A stretch of 64,000 bases of DNA from Micromonospora yangpuensis. GTDB lineage: Bacteria > Actinomycetota > Actinomycetes > Mycobacteriales > Micromonosporaceae. The stretch is taken from positions 1,116,001-1,180,000 of the forward strand of contig NZ_FMIA01000002.1 in the NCBI RefSeq assembly GCF_900091615.1, in the 5' to 3' direction. The notes beneath the pieces are model-generated. The model did not search any database and was not told the DNA's origin. It was given only the letters and a program-made list of their open reading frames with translations. The position numbers and the translations under genes were made by a program. This document shows, piece after piece, positions 45,552 to 56,183 of the stretch. How positions within the stretch are numbered: position 1 is the first letter of the stretch; each line of letters starts with the position of its first letter.

Positions 45552-46804
45552 ATGCGCATCCGTACCGCGGGTGTGGTCGCCGCCCTCGGCCTGGCGCTCG
45601 CCGCGTCCGGCTGTGGCGGCGCCGACGGCAACGACGAGCCGGCCGCCACCGGGTCCACCCCGGCCACCAGCGGCAAGCTGGTGATCTGGGCCGACGACAA
45701 GCGGACCGCCGCCCTCAAGCCGTTCGCCGAGAAGTTCGGCCAGGAGAACGGGGTCACCGTCGAGGTGCAGGCCGTCTCCAAGGACCTGCAGACCAACTTC
45801 GTCACCGCCGCCCAGCAGGGCAGCGGCCCGGACGTGGTGGTCGGCGCGCACGACTGGATCGGCAACCTGGTGCAGAACGGCGCGATCGAGCCGGTGCAGC
45901 TCGCCGCCGACCAGCGCGGTGCCTTCAACGAGACCGCGATCAAGGCGGTCACCTTCAACGGCCAGCTCTACGGCGTGCCGTACGCGCAGGAGAACCTGGC
46001 GCTCATCCGCAACACCGAGCTGGCCCCGCAGGCGCCGAAGACCATCGAGGAACTGGTGGCCACCGGCAGGAAGCTGAAGGCGGAGAAGAAGGTGAGCGAG
46101 ATCCTCTGCCTCCAGGTCGGGCAGAACGGCGACGCGTACCACATCTACCCGCTGTACACCTCCGGCGGCGGCTACCTCTTCGGCACCGCCGCCAACGGCG
46201 ACTACGACCCGACCGACGTCGGGGTGGGCAAGCCGGGGTCGGTCGAGGCGTTCAAGAAGATCGCCGCGCTCGGCGAGAAGGGCGCGGGTGCGCTCAAGCG
46301 CTCCATCGCCGACACCAACTCGATCGCCACCTTCACCAGCAAGAAGTGCGCCTACCTGGCGTCCGGCCCGTGGGCCACGACCGACGTCAAGAAGGCCAAC
46401 CTCGCGTACGACATCTCCGCCTTCCCCGGCTTCGCCGGCGGCAAGGAGGCGCAGCCGTTCGTCGGGGTCCAGGCGTTCTACGTCGCGGCCAAGGGCAAGA
46501 ACAAGGCGCTGGCCCAGGAGTTCGTGGCCAACTACACCACCAAGCCGGAACTGGCCGTCGCCCTGTACGAGGCCGAGCCGCGCCCGCCGGCGCTGACCGC
46601 CGCCCTCGACCAGGTCAAGGGCGCCGACCCGGACCTGGCCAAGTTCACCGAGGCCGGACGCAACGGCCAGGTGCTGCCGGCGATCCCGGCGATGGCGGCG
46701 ATCTGGGATCCGTTCGGCAAGGCCGAGGCGGCGATCATCGGCGGGGCCGACCCGGAGAAGACGATCACCGCCGCCGGCAAGACGATCACCGGTTCGATCA
46801 AGTA

Positions 46805-46805
<1 letters not shown>
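45552..46805 (+). CDS. malE: Maltodextrin-binding lipoprotein
   Basis: This ABC solute-binding protein captures maltose or maltodextrin outside the membrane. The 417-residue product has a lipoprotein signal (LGLALAASGCGG, lipidated Cys27) and the type 1 binding-protein fold (KLVIWADDKRTAALKPFAEK, VVVGAHDWIGNL, YGVPYAQENLALIRN, ASGPWATTDVKK). The ATG at 45552 follows AGGAG. Its stop overlaps the malF ATG (TAATG). It is the first gene of a four-gene operon. Confidence 0.95.
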
Positions 46806-48441
<1,636 letters not shown>

Positions 48442-48445
<4 letters not shown>

Positions 48446-49296
48446 CCACGCGCTGGTTCACCCGGGTCGGCTGGCGGCACCTGGTAGGCGTACTCGCGGT
48501 GGGGTTCAGTCTCTTCCCGATCCTGTTCGTCTTCTCCGCCGCGCTCAACCCGCAGGGCACCCTCTCCTCCACCACGCTGGTGCCCACCGACGGGCTCTCG
48601 CTGGCAAACGTCGGCGAGCTGTTCGAGCGCACCGCGTTCGGCAGGTGGTTCGTCAACTCGCTGCTGATCGCCGGGCTCGCCTCGTTCGCCTCGGTCTTCC
48701 TCTCCTCGCTGGCCGCGTACGCCTTCAGCCGGATGCGCTTCGCCGGGCGGCGGGTGGGGCTGCTCGCGCTGCTGCTGATCCAGATGTTCCCGCAGTTCCT
48801 GGCGATCGTGGCGATCTTCCTGATCTTCGGCACGATCACCGACCTCTGGCCCGCCATCGGCTTCAACACCCCGTGGGGGCTGCTGCTGCTCTACCTCGGT
48901 GGCGCGCTCGGGGTGAACACCTGGCTGATGAAGGGCTTCTTCGACACCCTGCCGAGGGAACTGGACGAGTCGGCCACCATGGACGGGGCCACCCACGCCC
49001 AGGTCTTCTTCCGGATCATGCTGCCGCTGGTGGCCCCGATCCTGGCGGTCACCGGCCTGCTCGCCTTCATCAGCACGATCAACGAGTTCCTGATGGCGAA
49101 CGTCTTCCTCACCAGCACCGACTCGAAGACCCTGGCCGTCGGCATGTACGGGATGTTGCAGGGCAACGAGCGCAACAACAACTTCGGCATCTTCGCGGTG
49201 GCCACCCTGCTCACCGCGATCCCCACCGTGCTGGTCTTCCAGTTCCTCCAGCGCTACATCGTCTCCGGGCTGACCTCCGGGGCGGTGAAGGGATGA
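48442..49296 (+). CDS. malG: Maltodextrin ABC permease MalG
   Basis: The 284-residue product has six helices and the EAA loop ELDESATMDGATHAQVFFRI, the contact for the ATPase. No ATPase gene is found in the locus. In actinomycetes the shared MsiK protein usually fills that role, so the same is inferred here. ATGA overlaps couple it to malF and to the following amylase gene. Confidence 0.95.
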
Positions 49297-51092
49297 GGCC
49301 GCACCACGACGGGTCCGCGCTGTACGTACCGGAGCAGGCCCCGGCCCTCGGTGACACCGTGAGCGTCTTCGTCCGGGTCCCCGCCGACGACGACGTGCGC
49401 ACCGTGCACGTGCGGACGACCCCGGACGGGGAGCCGAAGTTCGCCGAGGCGGTCCTCGACCGGCGTACCGGCGACGAACTCTGGTACCGGGCGGAGGTAC
49501 CGGTCCGCAACCCGGTCAGCAGGTACCGGTTCCTGCTCAGCGGCCGGGGCACCCGCCGGTGGCTCGACGCCGCCGGGGTGCACGACCACGACGTGCCGGA
49601 CGCCGGGGACTTCCGGCTGGTGGCGTACGACCCGCCGCCGGCCTGGGTGCGCGACGCCGTGGTGTACCAGATCTTCCCGGACCGGTTCGCCAGGTCCGCC
49701 GCCGCCGACACCCGGACCGTCCCGGACTGGGCGATCGGCTGCGACTGGGACACCCCGGTCGTCGGGTACGGCCCGCAGACGCCCCGCCAGTTCTACGGCG
49801 GTGACCTGGACGGGATCACCGAACGCCTGGACCACCTGGACCGGCTCGGGGTGAACACCGTCTACCTCACCCCGGTCTTCCCGGCCCGCTCCAACCACCG
49901 GTACGACGCGGCCAGCTTCGACCACGTCGACCCGCTGCTCGGCGGGGACGCGGCGCTGGCCCGGCTCGCCGCGGCGGTGCACGCCCGGGGTTGGCGGCTG
50001 ATCGGCGACATCACCAGCAACCACACCGGGGACGCGCACGAGTGGTTCACCTCGGCACGCGACGGGTCCGCCGCCGAACGCGAGCTGTACTACTTCGACG
50101 CCGCCGGTGACTACGAGTCCTGGAACGGGGTCCGGTCGCTGCCCAAGCTGAACTGGGGCAGCGCCGAACTGCGCCGCCGGTTCGCCACCGCCGACGACTC
50201 GCTGCTGCGCCGCTGGCTGCGCCCGCCGTACGGGCTGGACGGGTGGCGGGTCGACGTGGCCAACATGACCGGCCGGCGGGGGCGGGACGCGTACACCCAC
50301 GAGGTGGCCGCCCTGCTGCGCCGGACCGTCGCCGAGACCCGACCGGACGCGCTGGTGGTCGGCGAACACGGCCACGACCACACCGGTGACCTGGACGCCG
50401 ACGGGTGGCAGGGCACCATGAACTACGTAGGCTTCACCGACCCGGTCTGGTCCTGGCTCAAGCACGGCGACGAGCCGGTGCCGAACTTCCTGGGCACCCC
50501 GGGCGGGGTGGTGCGGCGGTCCGCGCCGGAGGTGCTGGCCACCATGGACGTCTTCCGGTCGCTGGTGTCGTGGCGGGCCTACACCCACTCCTGGCAGCTG
50601 CTCTCCTCGCACGACTCGGCCCGGATCCGGACCGTGGTCGGCGACGCCGCCCGCCACGAGGTCGCCGCCGGACTGCTGGCCACCATGCCCGGTACGCCGA
50701 TGGTCTTCGCCGGGGACGAGTGGGGGTTGACCGGCGGCAACGGCGAGGGATCGCGTACCCCGATGCCCTGGCACCGGCCGCAGGACGTCGACCAGGGCAC
50801 GTTCGCGGCGTACCGGTCGCTGTTGGCGCTGCGGCGCGACGAGCCGGCGCTGCGCCACGGTGGCCTGCGCCGGGTGTACGCCGACGCGGACACCCTGGTC
50901 TTCCTGCGGGAGTCGCCGGCCGGGTCGGTGCTGGTGCTGGCCCGTCGGGCGGCCGGGCGGCCGGTCCGGCTGGTCGGGCTGCCGGCCGCCACCAACCGGT
51001 ACGGCGGCGCACCGGACCTGCGTCCGGACGCCACCGGCGCGCTCGTGCTGCCCGCCGACGGCCCCACGTTCCAGGTCTGGCGACTCGGCTGA
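49293..51092 (+). CDS. GH13 neopullulanase/cyclomaltodextrinase-like amylase
   Basis: The 599-residue cytoplasmic product has an N-terminal beta-sandwich (residues 1-115, CBM34-like) and a GH13 barrel: DITSNHTGDAHEWF, GWRVDVANMTG (Asp321), VVGEHGHDHTG (Glu358) and LLSSHDSARIR (Asp441). DAVVYQIFPDRFARS is typical of the GH13_20 group. No signal peptide is seen, so it would cut imported maltodextrins. Its ATG overlaps the malG stop, making it the last gene of the operon. Confidence 0.92.
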   Translation: MRPHHDGSALYVPEQAPALGDTVSVFVRVPADDDVRTVHVRTTPDGEPKFAEAVLDRRTGDELWYRAEVPVRNPVSRYRFLLSGRGTRRWLDAAGVHDHDVPDAGDFRLVAYDPPPAWVRDAVVYQIFPDRFARSAAADTRTVPDWAIGCDWDTPVVGYGPQTPRQFYGGDLDGITERLDHLDRLGVNTVYLTPVFPARSNHRYDAASFDHVDPLLGGDAALARLAAAVHARGWRLIGDITSNHTGDAHEWFTSARDGSAAERELYYFDAAGDYESWNGVRSLPKLNWGSAELRRRFATADDSLLRRWLRPPYGLDGWRVDVANMTGRRGRDAYTHEVAALLRRTVAETRPDALVVGEHGHDHTGDLDADGWQGTMNYVGFTDPVWSWLKHGDEPVPNFLGTPGGVVRRSAPEVLATMDVFRSLVSWRAYTHSWQLLSSHDSARIRTVVGDAARHEVAAGLLATMPGTPMVFAGDEWGLTGGNGEGSRTPMPWHRPQDVDQGTFAAYRSLLALRRDEPALRHGGLRRVYADADTLVFLRESPAGSVLVLARRAAGRPVRLVGLPAATNRYGGAPDLRPDATGALVLPADGPTFQVWRLG

Positions 51093-51101
51093 CACTGGTC
51101 T

Positions 51102-51134
51102 CCCCGGCCCGGCGACTCGTCGTCGCGGCCGGGG
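51102..51134. terminator. Terminator of the mal operon
   Basis: CCCCGGCC (51102-51109) pairs with GGCCGGGG (51127-51134) between convergent genes. Confidence 0.6.
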
Positions 51135-51143
51135 TGCACCGGC

Positions 51144-51875
51144 TCAGCCGGCCAGGGCTTCCTTCATACGCTGGATCTCCACCGCCTGCTCCAGGGCGAC
51201 GCTGGTGGCCGACTCGTTGACGATCGGGTCCACCCCGAGGGTCTGGGCCTGTTCGGCCATGGTGATCGCGCCCTGGTGGTGGTTGGTCATCATGTCGACG
51301 AACCGTTTGTCGAAGTCGGCGCCCCGGGCGTTCTCCAATGCCTTCAGCGCCTCCGCCGACTGCATCCCGGCCATGTCGTGTCCGTGCTGGTCACCGGCGG
51401 TGTCACGGGTGAGTCCCTTGGCCGCCAGCCAGCTCTCCAGCGCCTTGATCTCCGGGCCCTGGGCGGCCAGGATCCGGTCGGCGATCAGGGCGATCTGCTG
51501 GTTGCCGGCGCGCTCGGGGGCGAGCCGGGCCATCACCAGGGCCTGCTCGTGGTGCGGGATCATCATGGTGACGAAGCGGACGTCGGCCGCGTTGTAGGTG
51601 GCGGCCGGCCGGGGTGTGTACTCGTTGGACGGCACCTGCCGGGCGGTCTCGCCGGGGCGACCCGGCACCAGCACCGGTGCGGTGGAGTCCGGCAGACCGG
51701 GCAGGTCGATGGGGTCCGGGCTGGCGGCGGCGCTCGCCGTCGGCTCGGGATCGTCGTCGCCGGCCAGCCCGACGGCCACCGCGACTCCGGCCACCAGCAC
51801 GCCGACGACGGCCAGCTCCACCAGCGCGATTCCCCGCCACCGGCGGGAACGTCCCCGGATCCGTTCGCCTAGCAC
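51144..51875 (-). CDS. DUF305 membrane-anchored protein
   Basis: The 243-residue product has a basic N-terminus, one helix (ALVELAVVGVLVAGVAVAVGLA), a Pro-rich linker and a DUF305 domain with two similar halves: RFVTMMIPHHEQALVMA and RFVDMMTNHHQGAITMAEQA. The paired Met/His motifs suggest metal, perhaps copper, binding outside the membrane. The GTG at 51875 follows AGGAG at 8 bases. It is a single gene. Confidence 0.92.
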   Translation of the reverse strand: MLGERIRGRSRRWRGIALVELAVVGVLVAGVAVAVGLAGDDDPEPTASAAASPDPIDLPGLPDSTAPVLVPGRPGETARQVPSNEYTPRPAATYNAADVRFVTMMIPHHEQALVMARLAPERAGNQQIALIADRILAAQGPEIKALESWLAAKGLTRDTAGDQHGHDMAGMQSAEALKALENARGADFDKRFVDMMTNHHQGAITMAEQAQTLGVDPIVNESATSVALEQAVEIQRMKEALAG

Positions 51876-51985
51876 AACCCGTCTCCTGCCGCTGACCCAT
51901 GGTTGGCCGGGATCGTAGCGTGGCCTGGCCTGGGCTGGAAGGCCACCGGAAGCGATTTGGACGGTTACTCCGACCTGCGGTTTTT

Positions 51986-52029
51986 GTTCAACCCTTCGGG
52001 TGAGGGGCGTTACTTGATCGTTACCTGGT
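51986..52029 (+). promoter_or_regulatory. 11-bp-phased direct repeats upstream of the LVIVD gene
   Basis: CGTTACTTGAT (52008-52018) and CGTTACCTGGT (52019-52029) are adjacent and agree at 9 of 11 positions. GTTCAACCCTT lies at 51986-51996 on the same 11-bp phase. This phasing is typical of response-regulator sites such as the Streptomyces PHO box. PhoP binding is only a suggestion. Confidence 0.4.
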
Positions 52030-52041
52030 CCGGTTCCCGGA

Positions 52042-52057
52042 TGTGATGCAGATCACA
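52042..52057. promoter_or_regulatory. CRP-type operator
   Basis: TGTGATGCAGATCACA is a perfect match to TGTGA-N6-TCACA, the site of CRP-family regulators, including actinobacterial CRP. It lies 72 bases before the LVIVD gene start. Confidence 0.7.
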
Positions 52058-52128
52058 ATCTCCTGGTGGGGGGCGCGATATGGTCCCGCTACCTCTCCGA
52101 CCCATCCCCCGCAGAAGGGTGTCACTAG

Positions 52129-53826
52129 ATGTTCAGAAGAACCCCACAAGGGACGCGGAGGCTCGGGGCCATCAGCCTTGCCGCCAGCACCCTCCTGCTC
52201 CTCACCACTGTGGCCGGTGCCCCCGCCAGCGCCGCCGCGGTCGAGGAGGCCGCCGACCCGGGCTACGTGATCCCCGGGGTCGACGAGATCTCGATGAGCA
52301 GCAACTTCCGGACCATCGCGAACCTGCCCAAGTCCGGCGCCTTCGGGGCGGAGTCCGCCTACAACACCGACATCGCCTTCCAGGGCAACTACGCGTTCGT
52401 CGGCAACTACGACGGGTTCACCACCTACGACATCAGCAAGCCGCGGAACCCGAAGGTCGTCAGCCAGGTCGTCTGTCCCGGCGCGCAGAACGACATCACT
52501 ATCTACGGCAACCTGCTGTTCCTGTCGGTCGACTCGTCGCGCAACGACGACTCGTGCAACAGCGTCGCCCAGTCCGCCTCGATCAAGAGTTCGTGGGAGG
52601 GCATCCGGATCTTCGACGTCAGCAACAAGGTCAGCCCGACCTACGTCAAGGCCATCGAGACCGACTGCGGCTCGCACACCCACACCCTGGTCCCCGCCAA
52701 GACCAAGGACAAGGTGTACGTCTACGTCCAGTCGTACAGCCCGAACGCGAACTTCCCGGACTGCCAGCCGCCGCACGACAAGCTGTCGATCATCGAGGTG
52801 CCGCTGAACGACCCGACCAACGCGTCGGTGGTGGCCACCCCGAACCTCTTCCCGGACACCCTCGGGGCGACCTCGACCAGCGGCTGCCACGACGTCACCG
52901 TCTACGCGGAGCTGGACCTGGCCGCCGGCGCCTGCATGGGTGACGGTGTGCTGATGGACATCTCCGACCGGACCAACCCGGTCGTGCTCAGCCGGGTGCG
53001 GGACACCAACTTCGCCTTCTGGCACTCCGCCACGTTCAACAACAACGGCAAGAAGGTCATCTTCACCGACGAGCTGGGCGGCGGTGGCGCGGCCACCTGC
53101 AACCCGACCATCGGCCCGAAGCGCGGCGCGAACGCCCTCTTCGACATCGAGGGTGCCGGTGCCGACCGCAAGCTGGTCTTCAAGAGCTACTTCAAGATCC
53201 CGCGCGAGAACAAGAGCACCGAGAACTGCGTGGCCCACAACGGCTCGCTGATCCCGGCCATGGGCCGCGACATCATGGTCCAGGCCTGGTACCAGGGTGG
53301 CATCTCGGTCTTCGACTTCACCGACTCCAGCAACCCGAAGGAGATCGGTTTCTGGGAGCGGGGCCCGCTCTCGGACGCCCGCCTGGTCCTCGGCGGCTCC
53401 TGGTCGGCGTACTACCACAACGGCTTCATCTACTCGTCCGACATCCAGAAGGGCTTCGACGTCCTGAAGATCGCGGACGGCCGGACGAACAACGCCGAGG
53501 CCGTGGTCGTGGCCAACGAGAGCAACGTGCAGAGCCAGGTCAGCTTCCCGGACTGTACCCAGGTGCTGACCACCCGGGTCAACAGCGGCCTGAACATCAA
53601 GTCCGGCACCACCTGCCTGGACCGCGCCACGGTCAACGGGACCATCAAGGTCCACCCCGGGGCCAGCCTGATCGTCTACAAGGGCGAGATCAACGGTGAG
53701 GTCAACGCCAACGGGGCCGAGCTGGTCTCGCTCTTCGAGAGCACCGTCAACGGCGGCGTGAAGGCCGTCGGTGCCAAGACCACGATCAAGAACACCACGG
53801 TCACCGGCAAGATCAAGCTCAGCTAG
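52129..53826 (+). CDS. Secreted LVIVD-repeat protein with C-terminal beta-helix
   Basis: The 565-residue product has a signal peptide (cleavage near ASAAA, residue 36). LVIVD-type propeller repeats follow (YAFVGNYDGFTTYDISKPRN, IRIFDVSNKVSPTYV, GISVFDFTDSSNPKEI, YSSDIQKGFDVLKI). The last ~75 residues form a regular beta-helix-like tail (INGEVNANGAELVSLFES, TVNGGVKAVGAKT) resembling bactofilin-like repeats. The role is unknown, perhaps cell-surface or polymer binding. AAGGG lies 9 bases before the ATG. GC and codon bias fit high expression. Upstream sites suggest CRP control. Confidence 0.9.
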   Translation: MFRRTPQGTRRLGAISLAASTLLLLTTVAGAPASAAAVEEAADPGYVIPGVDEISMSSNFRTIANLPKSGAFGAESAYNTDIAFQGNYAFVGNYDGFTTYDISKPRNPKVVSQVVCPGAQNDITIYGNLLFLSVDSSRNDDSCNSVAQSASIKSSWEGIRIFDVSNKVSPTYVKAIETDCGSHTHTLVPAKTKDKVYVYVQSYSPNANFPDCQPPHDKLSIIEVPLNDPTNASVVATPNLFPDTLGATSTSGCHDVTVYAELDLAAGACMGDGVLMDISDRTNPVVLSRVRDTNFAFWHSATFNNNGKKVIFTDELGGGGAATCNPTIGPKRGANALFDIEGAGADRKLVFKSYFKIPRENKSTENCVAHNGSLIPAMGRDIMVQAWYQGGISVFDFTDSSNPKEIGFWERGPLSDARLVLGGSWSAYYHNGFIYSSDIQKGFDVLKIADGRTNNAEAVVVANESNVQSQVSFPDCTQVLTTRVNSGLNIKSGTTCLDRATVNGTIKVHPGASLIVYKGEINGEVNANGAELVSLFESTVNGGVKAVGAKTTIKNTTVTGKIKLS

Positions 53827-53870
53827 TACGCCCCGCGCCACCGCCTCGGCGGTGCGGTCCGCACGTCACG

Positions 53871-53902
53871 ACGCCCGGCCGGACCCCTTCCCGGCCGGGC
53901 GT
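53871..53902 (+). terminator. Terminator of the LVIVD gene
   Basis: ACGCCCGGCCGG (53871-53882) pairs exactly with CCGGCCGGGCGT (53891-53902), loop eight bases. Confidence 0.8.
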
Positions 53903-53933
53903 TGCCGTACCGCGCAGTGGGGTATGCGGGACG

Positions 53934-54161
53934 ATGAGCCCGGTGCCGATCCCGCGCACCGCCCGAGAGATCGAGGACGATCTCGTCCGGCGCATCGCCG
54001 CAGGCGAGTTCCCGCGGGGTTCCCGCCTGCCCACGTACGACGCCCTGGCCGCCGAGTACGGCTCGGCCCGGCGCACGGTGGCGCGAGCCCTGGACGCACG
54101 CAGGTCGCGTGGCGTCGTGGTGGGCGTACCCGGCTCCGGCAGCTACCTCTCGGAGGCCTAG
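53934..54161 (+). CDS. HTH-only GntR-family regulator
   Basis: The 75-residue product consists of the GntR winged helix alone (AREIEDDLVRRIAAGEFPRG, SRLPTYDALAAEYG, GVVVGVPGSGSYLSEA) with no effector domain. Small GntR proteins of this kind exist in actinomycetes, so it need not be a fragment, although the following ~220 bases have no gene. TATGCG 7 bases before the ATG suggests a leaderless transcript. Confidence 0.85.
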   Translation: MSPVPIPRTAREIEDDLVRRIAAGEFPRGSRLPTYDALAAEYGSARRTVARALDARRSRGVVVGVPGSGSYLSEA

Positions 54162-54386
54162 CTCCGCCCCGCGCGCCCCACCCGACAACGCTGGATCGGG
54201 GAAACAGTGGCATCCCGGCGGGCCGAGGCCACCATTTCCTGGATCGTGTGGCGCGGCGGTGGCGCGGCGTGGCGGTGGCGGCGTGGCGGGGCGGCGCGAG
54301 CGCGGTGAGCCCGTGGAGATCACGGAACGGGCTCGGTCGGCGGGCCGTCTACTACGCGGCGTCGTTGATGGGGCAGGATGGTCGCC

Positions 54387-54728
54387 ATGGAAGCTCTTCG
54401 GCTGGTACTTCTCTATCTGCACCTGATCGGTTTCGCGCTGCTGCTCGGCGGTGCGATCGCCCAGTACGTCGGCGGTCGGCTGCGGATCAACGCGGCGATG
54501 CTCTGGGGCGCGGTGATCCAGTTGGTCACCGGCATCGGGCTCTCCGCGCCGCTGCGCGACGGGGACGAGCCGGCGCCGGCGAAGCTTGTTACCAAACTGG
54601 TGCTCGCGCTGCTGATCTTTGTCATGGTCTTCTTCTCCCGCAAGCGGGACTCGGTCGCCCGGGGCCACTTCCTCGCGATCATCGGGTTGACCCTGGTCAA
54701 CGCGGCGGTGGCGGTCTTCTGGCGGTGA
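54387..54728 (+). CDS. Small four-helix membrane protein
   Basis: The 113-residue product has four hydrophobic segments (LRLVLLYLHLIGFALLLGG, AAMLWGAVIQLVTGIGL, KLVLALLIFVMVFFSRK, FLAIIGLTLVNAAVAVFWR). Histidine in the first helix and the layout recall small heme or copper membrane proteins, but no family is assigned. CAGGAT 7 bases before the ATG suggests leaderless expression. An in-frame ATG three codons upstream is an alternative. Confidence 0.8.
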   Translation: MEALRLVLLYLHLIGFALLLGGAIAQYVGGRLRINAAMLWGAVIQLVTGIGLSAPLRDGDEPAPAKLVTKLVLALLIFVMVFFSRKRDSVARGHFLAIIGLTLVNAAVAVFWR

Positions 54729-54811
54729 CCCGCAGCCGGTGTGGACCGGCTGGTGAAGCGAGTGTCGACCGGCCGATGACGGACCCGGTAAGTGATTTGT
54801 CCCACCCAAGG

Positions 54812-54827
54812 GTTACGTAGCGGTAAC
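54812..54827. promoter_or_regulatory. GTTAC/GTAAC dyad upstream of the BMP gene
   Basis: GTTAC (54812-54816) and GTAAC (54823-54827) form a short palindrome in the control region of the nucleoside-uptake operon, 153 bases before its start. A GntR- or LacI-type operator is possible. Confidence 0.35.
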
Positions 54828-54979
54828 AAGGGTTCAACAGTCGTGCACGATTGTCGGCCGGTGGGTGGACGCGGGCGTACGCTTCGCGTCCGTAACGTGG
54901 GAGACCGGCGGCAAGGCGCAGGTCCTCCCCAAGGGCAGCCACCGCTTCTGGCGCGGTGTGCAATGGGAAGGGAGACGTC

Positions 54980-56065
54980 TTGCGCTCTGTGCGTGGGATG
55001 CGGATCGCCTCCGTCGTGGCGACGGGTGGGCTCGTGTTGGGTGCCGCCGTGGCGTGCGGCGAGGCACCCGAGGAGAACAACAGCGCCGGCAGCGGTGAGA
55101 CGAAGTACACGGCCTGCATGGTGACCGACGTCGGCGGCATCGACGACAAGTCCTTCAACGCCTCGGCGTGGAAGGGCCTGGAGGACGCCAAGGCCGAGAA
55201 CGACAACATCGAGGTCAAGTACACCGCGTCGAAGGCCGAGGCGGACTACGAGGTCAACCTGACCGGGTACGTCAACCAGAAGTGCGACTTCATCCTGGCC
55301 GTCGGTGGCCTGATGGGTGATGCCACCTCCAAGATCGCCAAGGCGAACCCGAACCAGCAGTTCGGCATCGTCGACGCGAAGGTCCCCGAGACCAACGTCT
55401 ACCCGATGCAGTTCGACACCGCCCAGGCCGGCTTCCTCGCCGGGTACCTGGCGGCCGGCATGAGCCAGTCGGGCACGGTGGGCACCTACGGCGGCCTGAA
55501 GATCCCGCCGGTGACCATCTTCATGGACGGGTACGCCGACGGCGTGGCCCACTACAACACCGCCAAGAGCAAGAGCGTCAAGGTCGTGGGCTGGAACAAG
55601 GAGACCCAGAACGGCTCCTTCACCAACGACTTCGTCAAGCAGGACGAGGGCAAGAAGGTGAGCGACGCGCTGGTCGCCCAGGGCGCGGACATCATCATGC
55701 CGGTCGCCGGCGGCGCGGGCCTCGGCACCACCGGTGCGGCCCAGGCCTCGGGCGGCAAGTACAACACCATCTGGGTGGACGTCGACGGCTGTGAGAGCAC
55801 CCCGAACTGCCCGGCGATCATCACCACCGTGGTGAAGAACATCCCGGGCGCGGTCAAGGAGGCCGTCCTCAAGGCCGCCGGTGGCGAGCAGCTGGAGGTG
55901 AACCCGGGCTACCTGGGCACCCTGGCCAACGAGGGTGTCTCGATCGCCCCGTACCACGACTTCGACAGCAAGGTTCCGGCCGAGCTGAAGTCCGAGGTCG
56001 ACAAGCTGAAGGCGGACATCTCCGCCGGCACCGTCAAGGTCACCTCGGCCGCGCAGCCGAAGTGA
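54980..56065 (+). CDS. BMP-family nucleoside-binding lipoprotein
   Basis: The 361-residue product has a lipoprotein signal ([17 protein letters not shown]) and the BMP/PnrA fold: [39 protein letters not shown] and [19 protein letters not shown]. These proteins bind purine or pyrimidine nucleosides for ABC import. The TTG at 54980 is taken as the start because GGGAG lies 6 bases upstream. A GTG at 54989 and an ATG at 54998 are alternatives. It is followed by a strong hairpin that should lower expression of the transporter genes relative to the binding protein. Confidence 0.93.
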   Translation: MRSVRGMRIASVVATGGLVLGAAVACGEAPEENNSAGSGETKYTACMVTDVGGIDDKSFNASAWKGLEDAKAENDNIEVKYTASKAEADYEVNLTGYVNQKCDFILAVGGLMGDATSKIAKANPNQQFGIVDAKVPETNVYPMQFDTAQAGFLAGYLAAGMSQSGTVGTYGGLKIPPVTIFMDGYADGVAHYNTAKSKSVKVVGWNKETQNGSFTNDFVKQDEGKKVSDALVAQGADIIMPVAGGAGLGTTGAAQASGGKYNTIWVDVDGCESTPNCPAIITTVVKNIPGAVKEAVLKAAGGEQLEVNPGYLGTLANEGVSIAPYHDFDSKVPAELKSEVDKLKADISAGTVKVTSAAQPK

Positions 56066-56075
56066 CCCGGTCCGG

Positions 56076-56108
56076 CCGGCCACCGGTGATCGACTCACCG
56101 GTGGCCGG
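56076..56108 (+). terminator. Terminator between the BMP gene and the transporter genes
   Basis: CCGGCCACCGGTGA (56076-56089) pairs exactly with TCACCGGTGGCCGG (56095-56108), loop five bases. Confidence 0.8.
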
Positions 56109-56142
56109 TCGGTTGGTACCCGGTTCCGGGCCGTCGGCCGGC

Positions 56143-56148
56143 TACGCT
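56143..56148 (+). promoter_or_regulatory. -10 box of the nucleoside transporter operon
   Basis: TACGCT lies 35 bases before the proposed CTG start and after the terminator, giving the ATPase and permease genes their own promoter. Confidence 0.5.
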
Positions 56149-56183
56149 GCACCATCCCCCGCTCGCACGCCCCGGAGGTTGCG

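Noticed and set aside
54780..54979. Riboswitch in the leader of the nucleoside-binding protein gene
   Set aside because: Some hairpins are present, but no purine, PRPP or other known aptamer core could be recognised.
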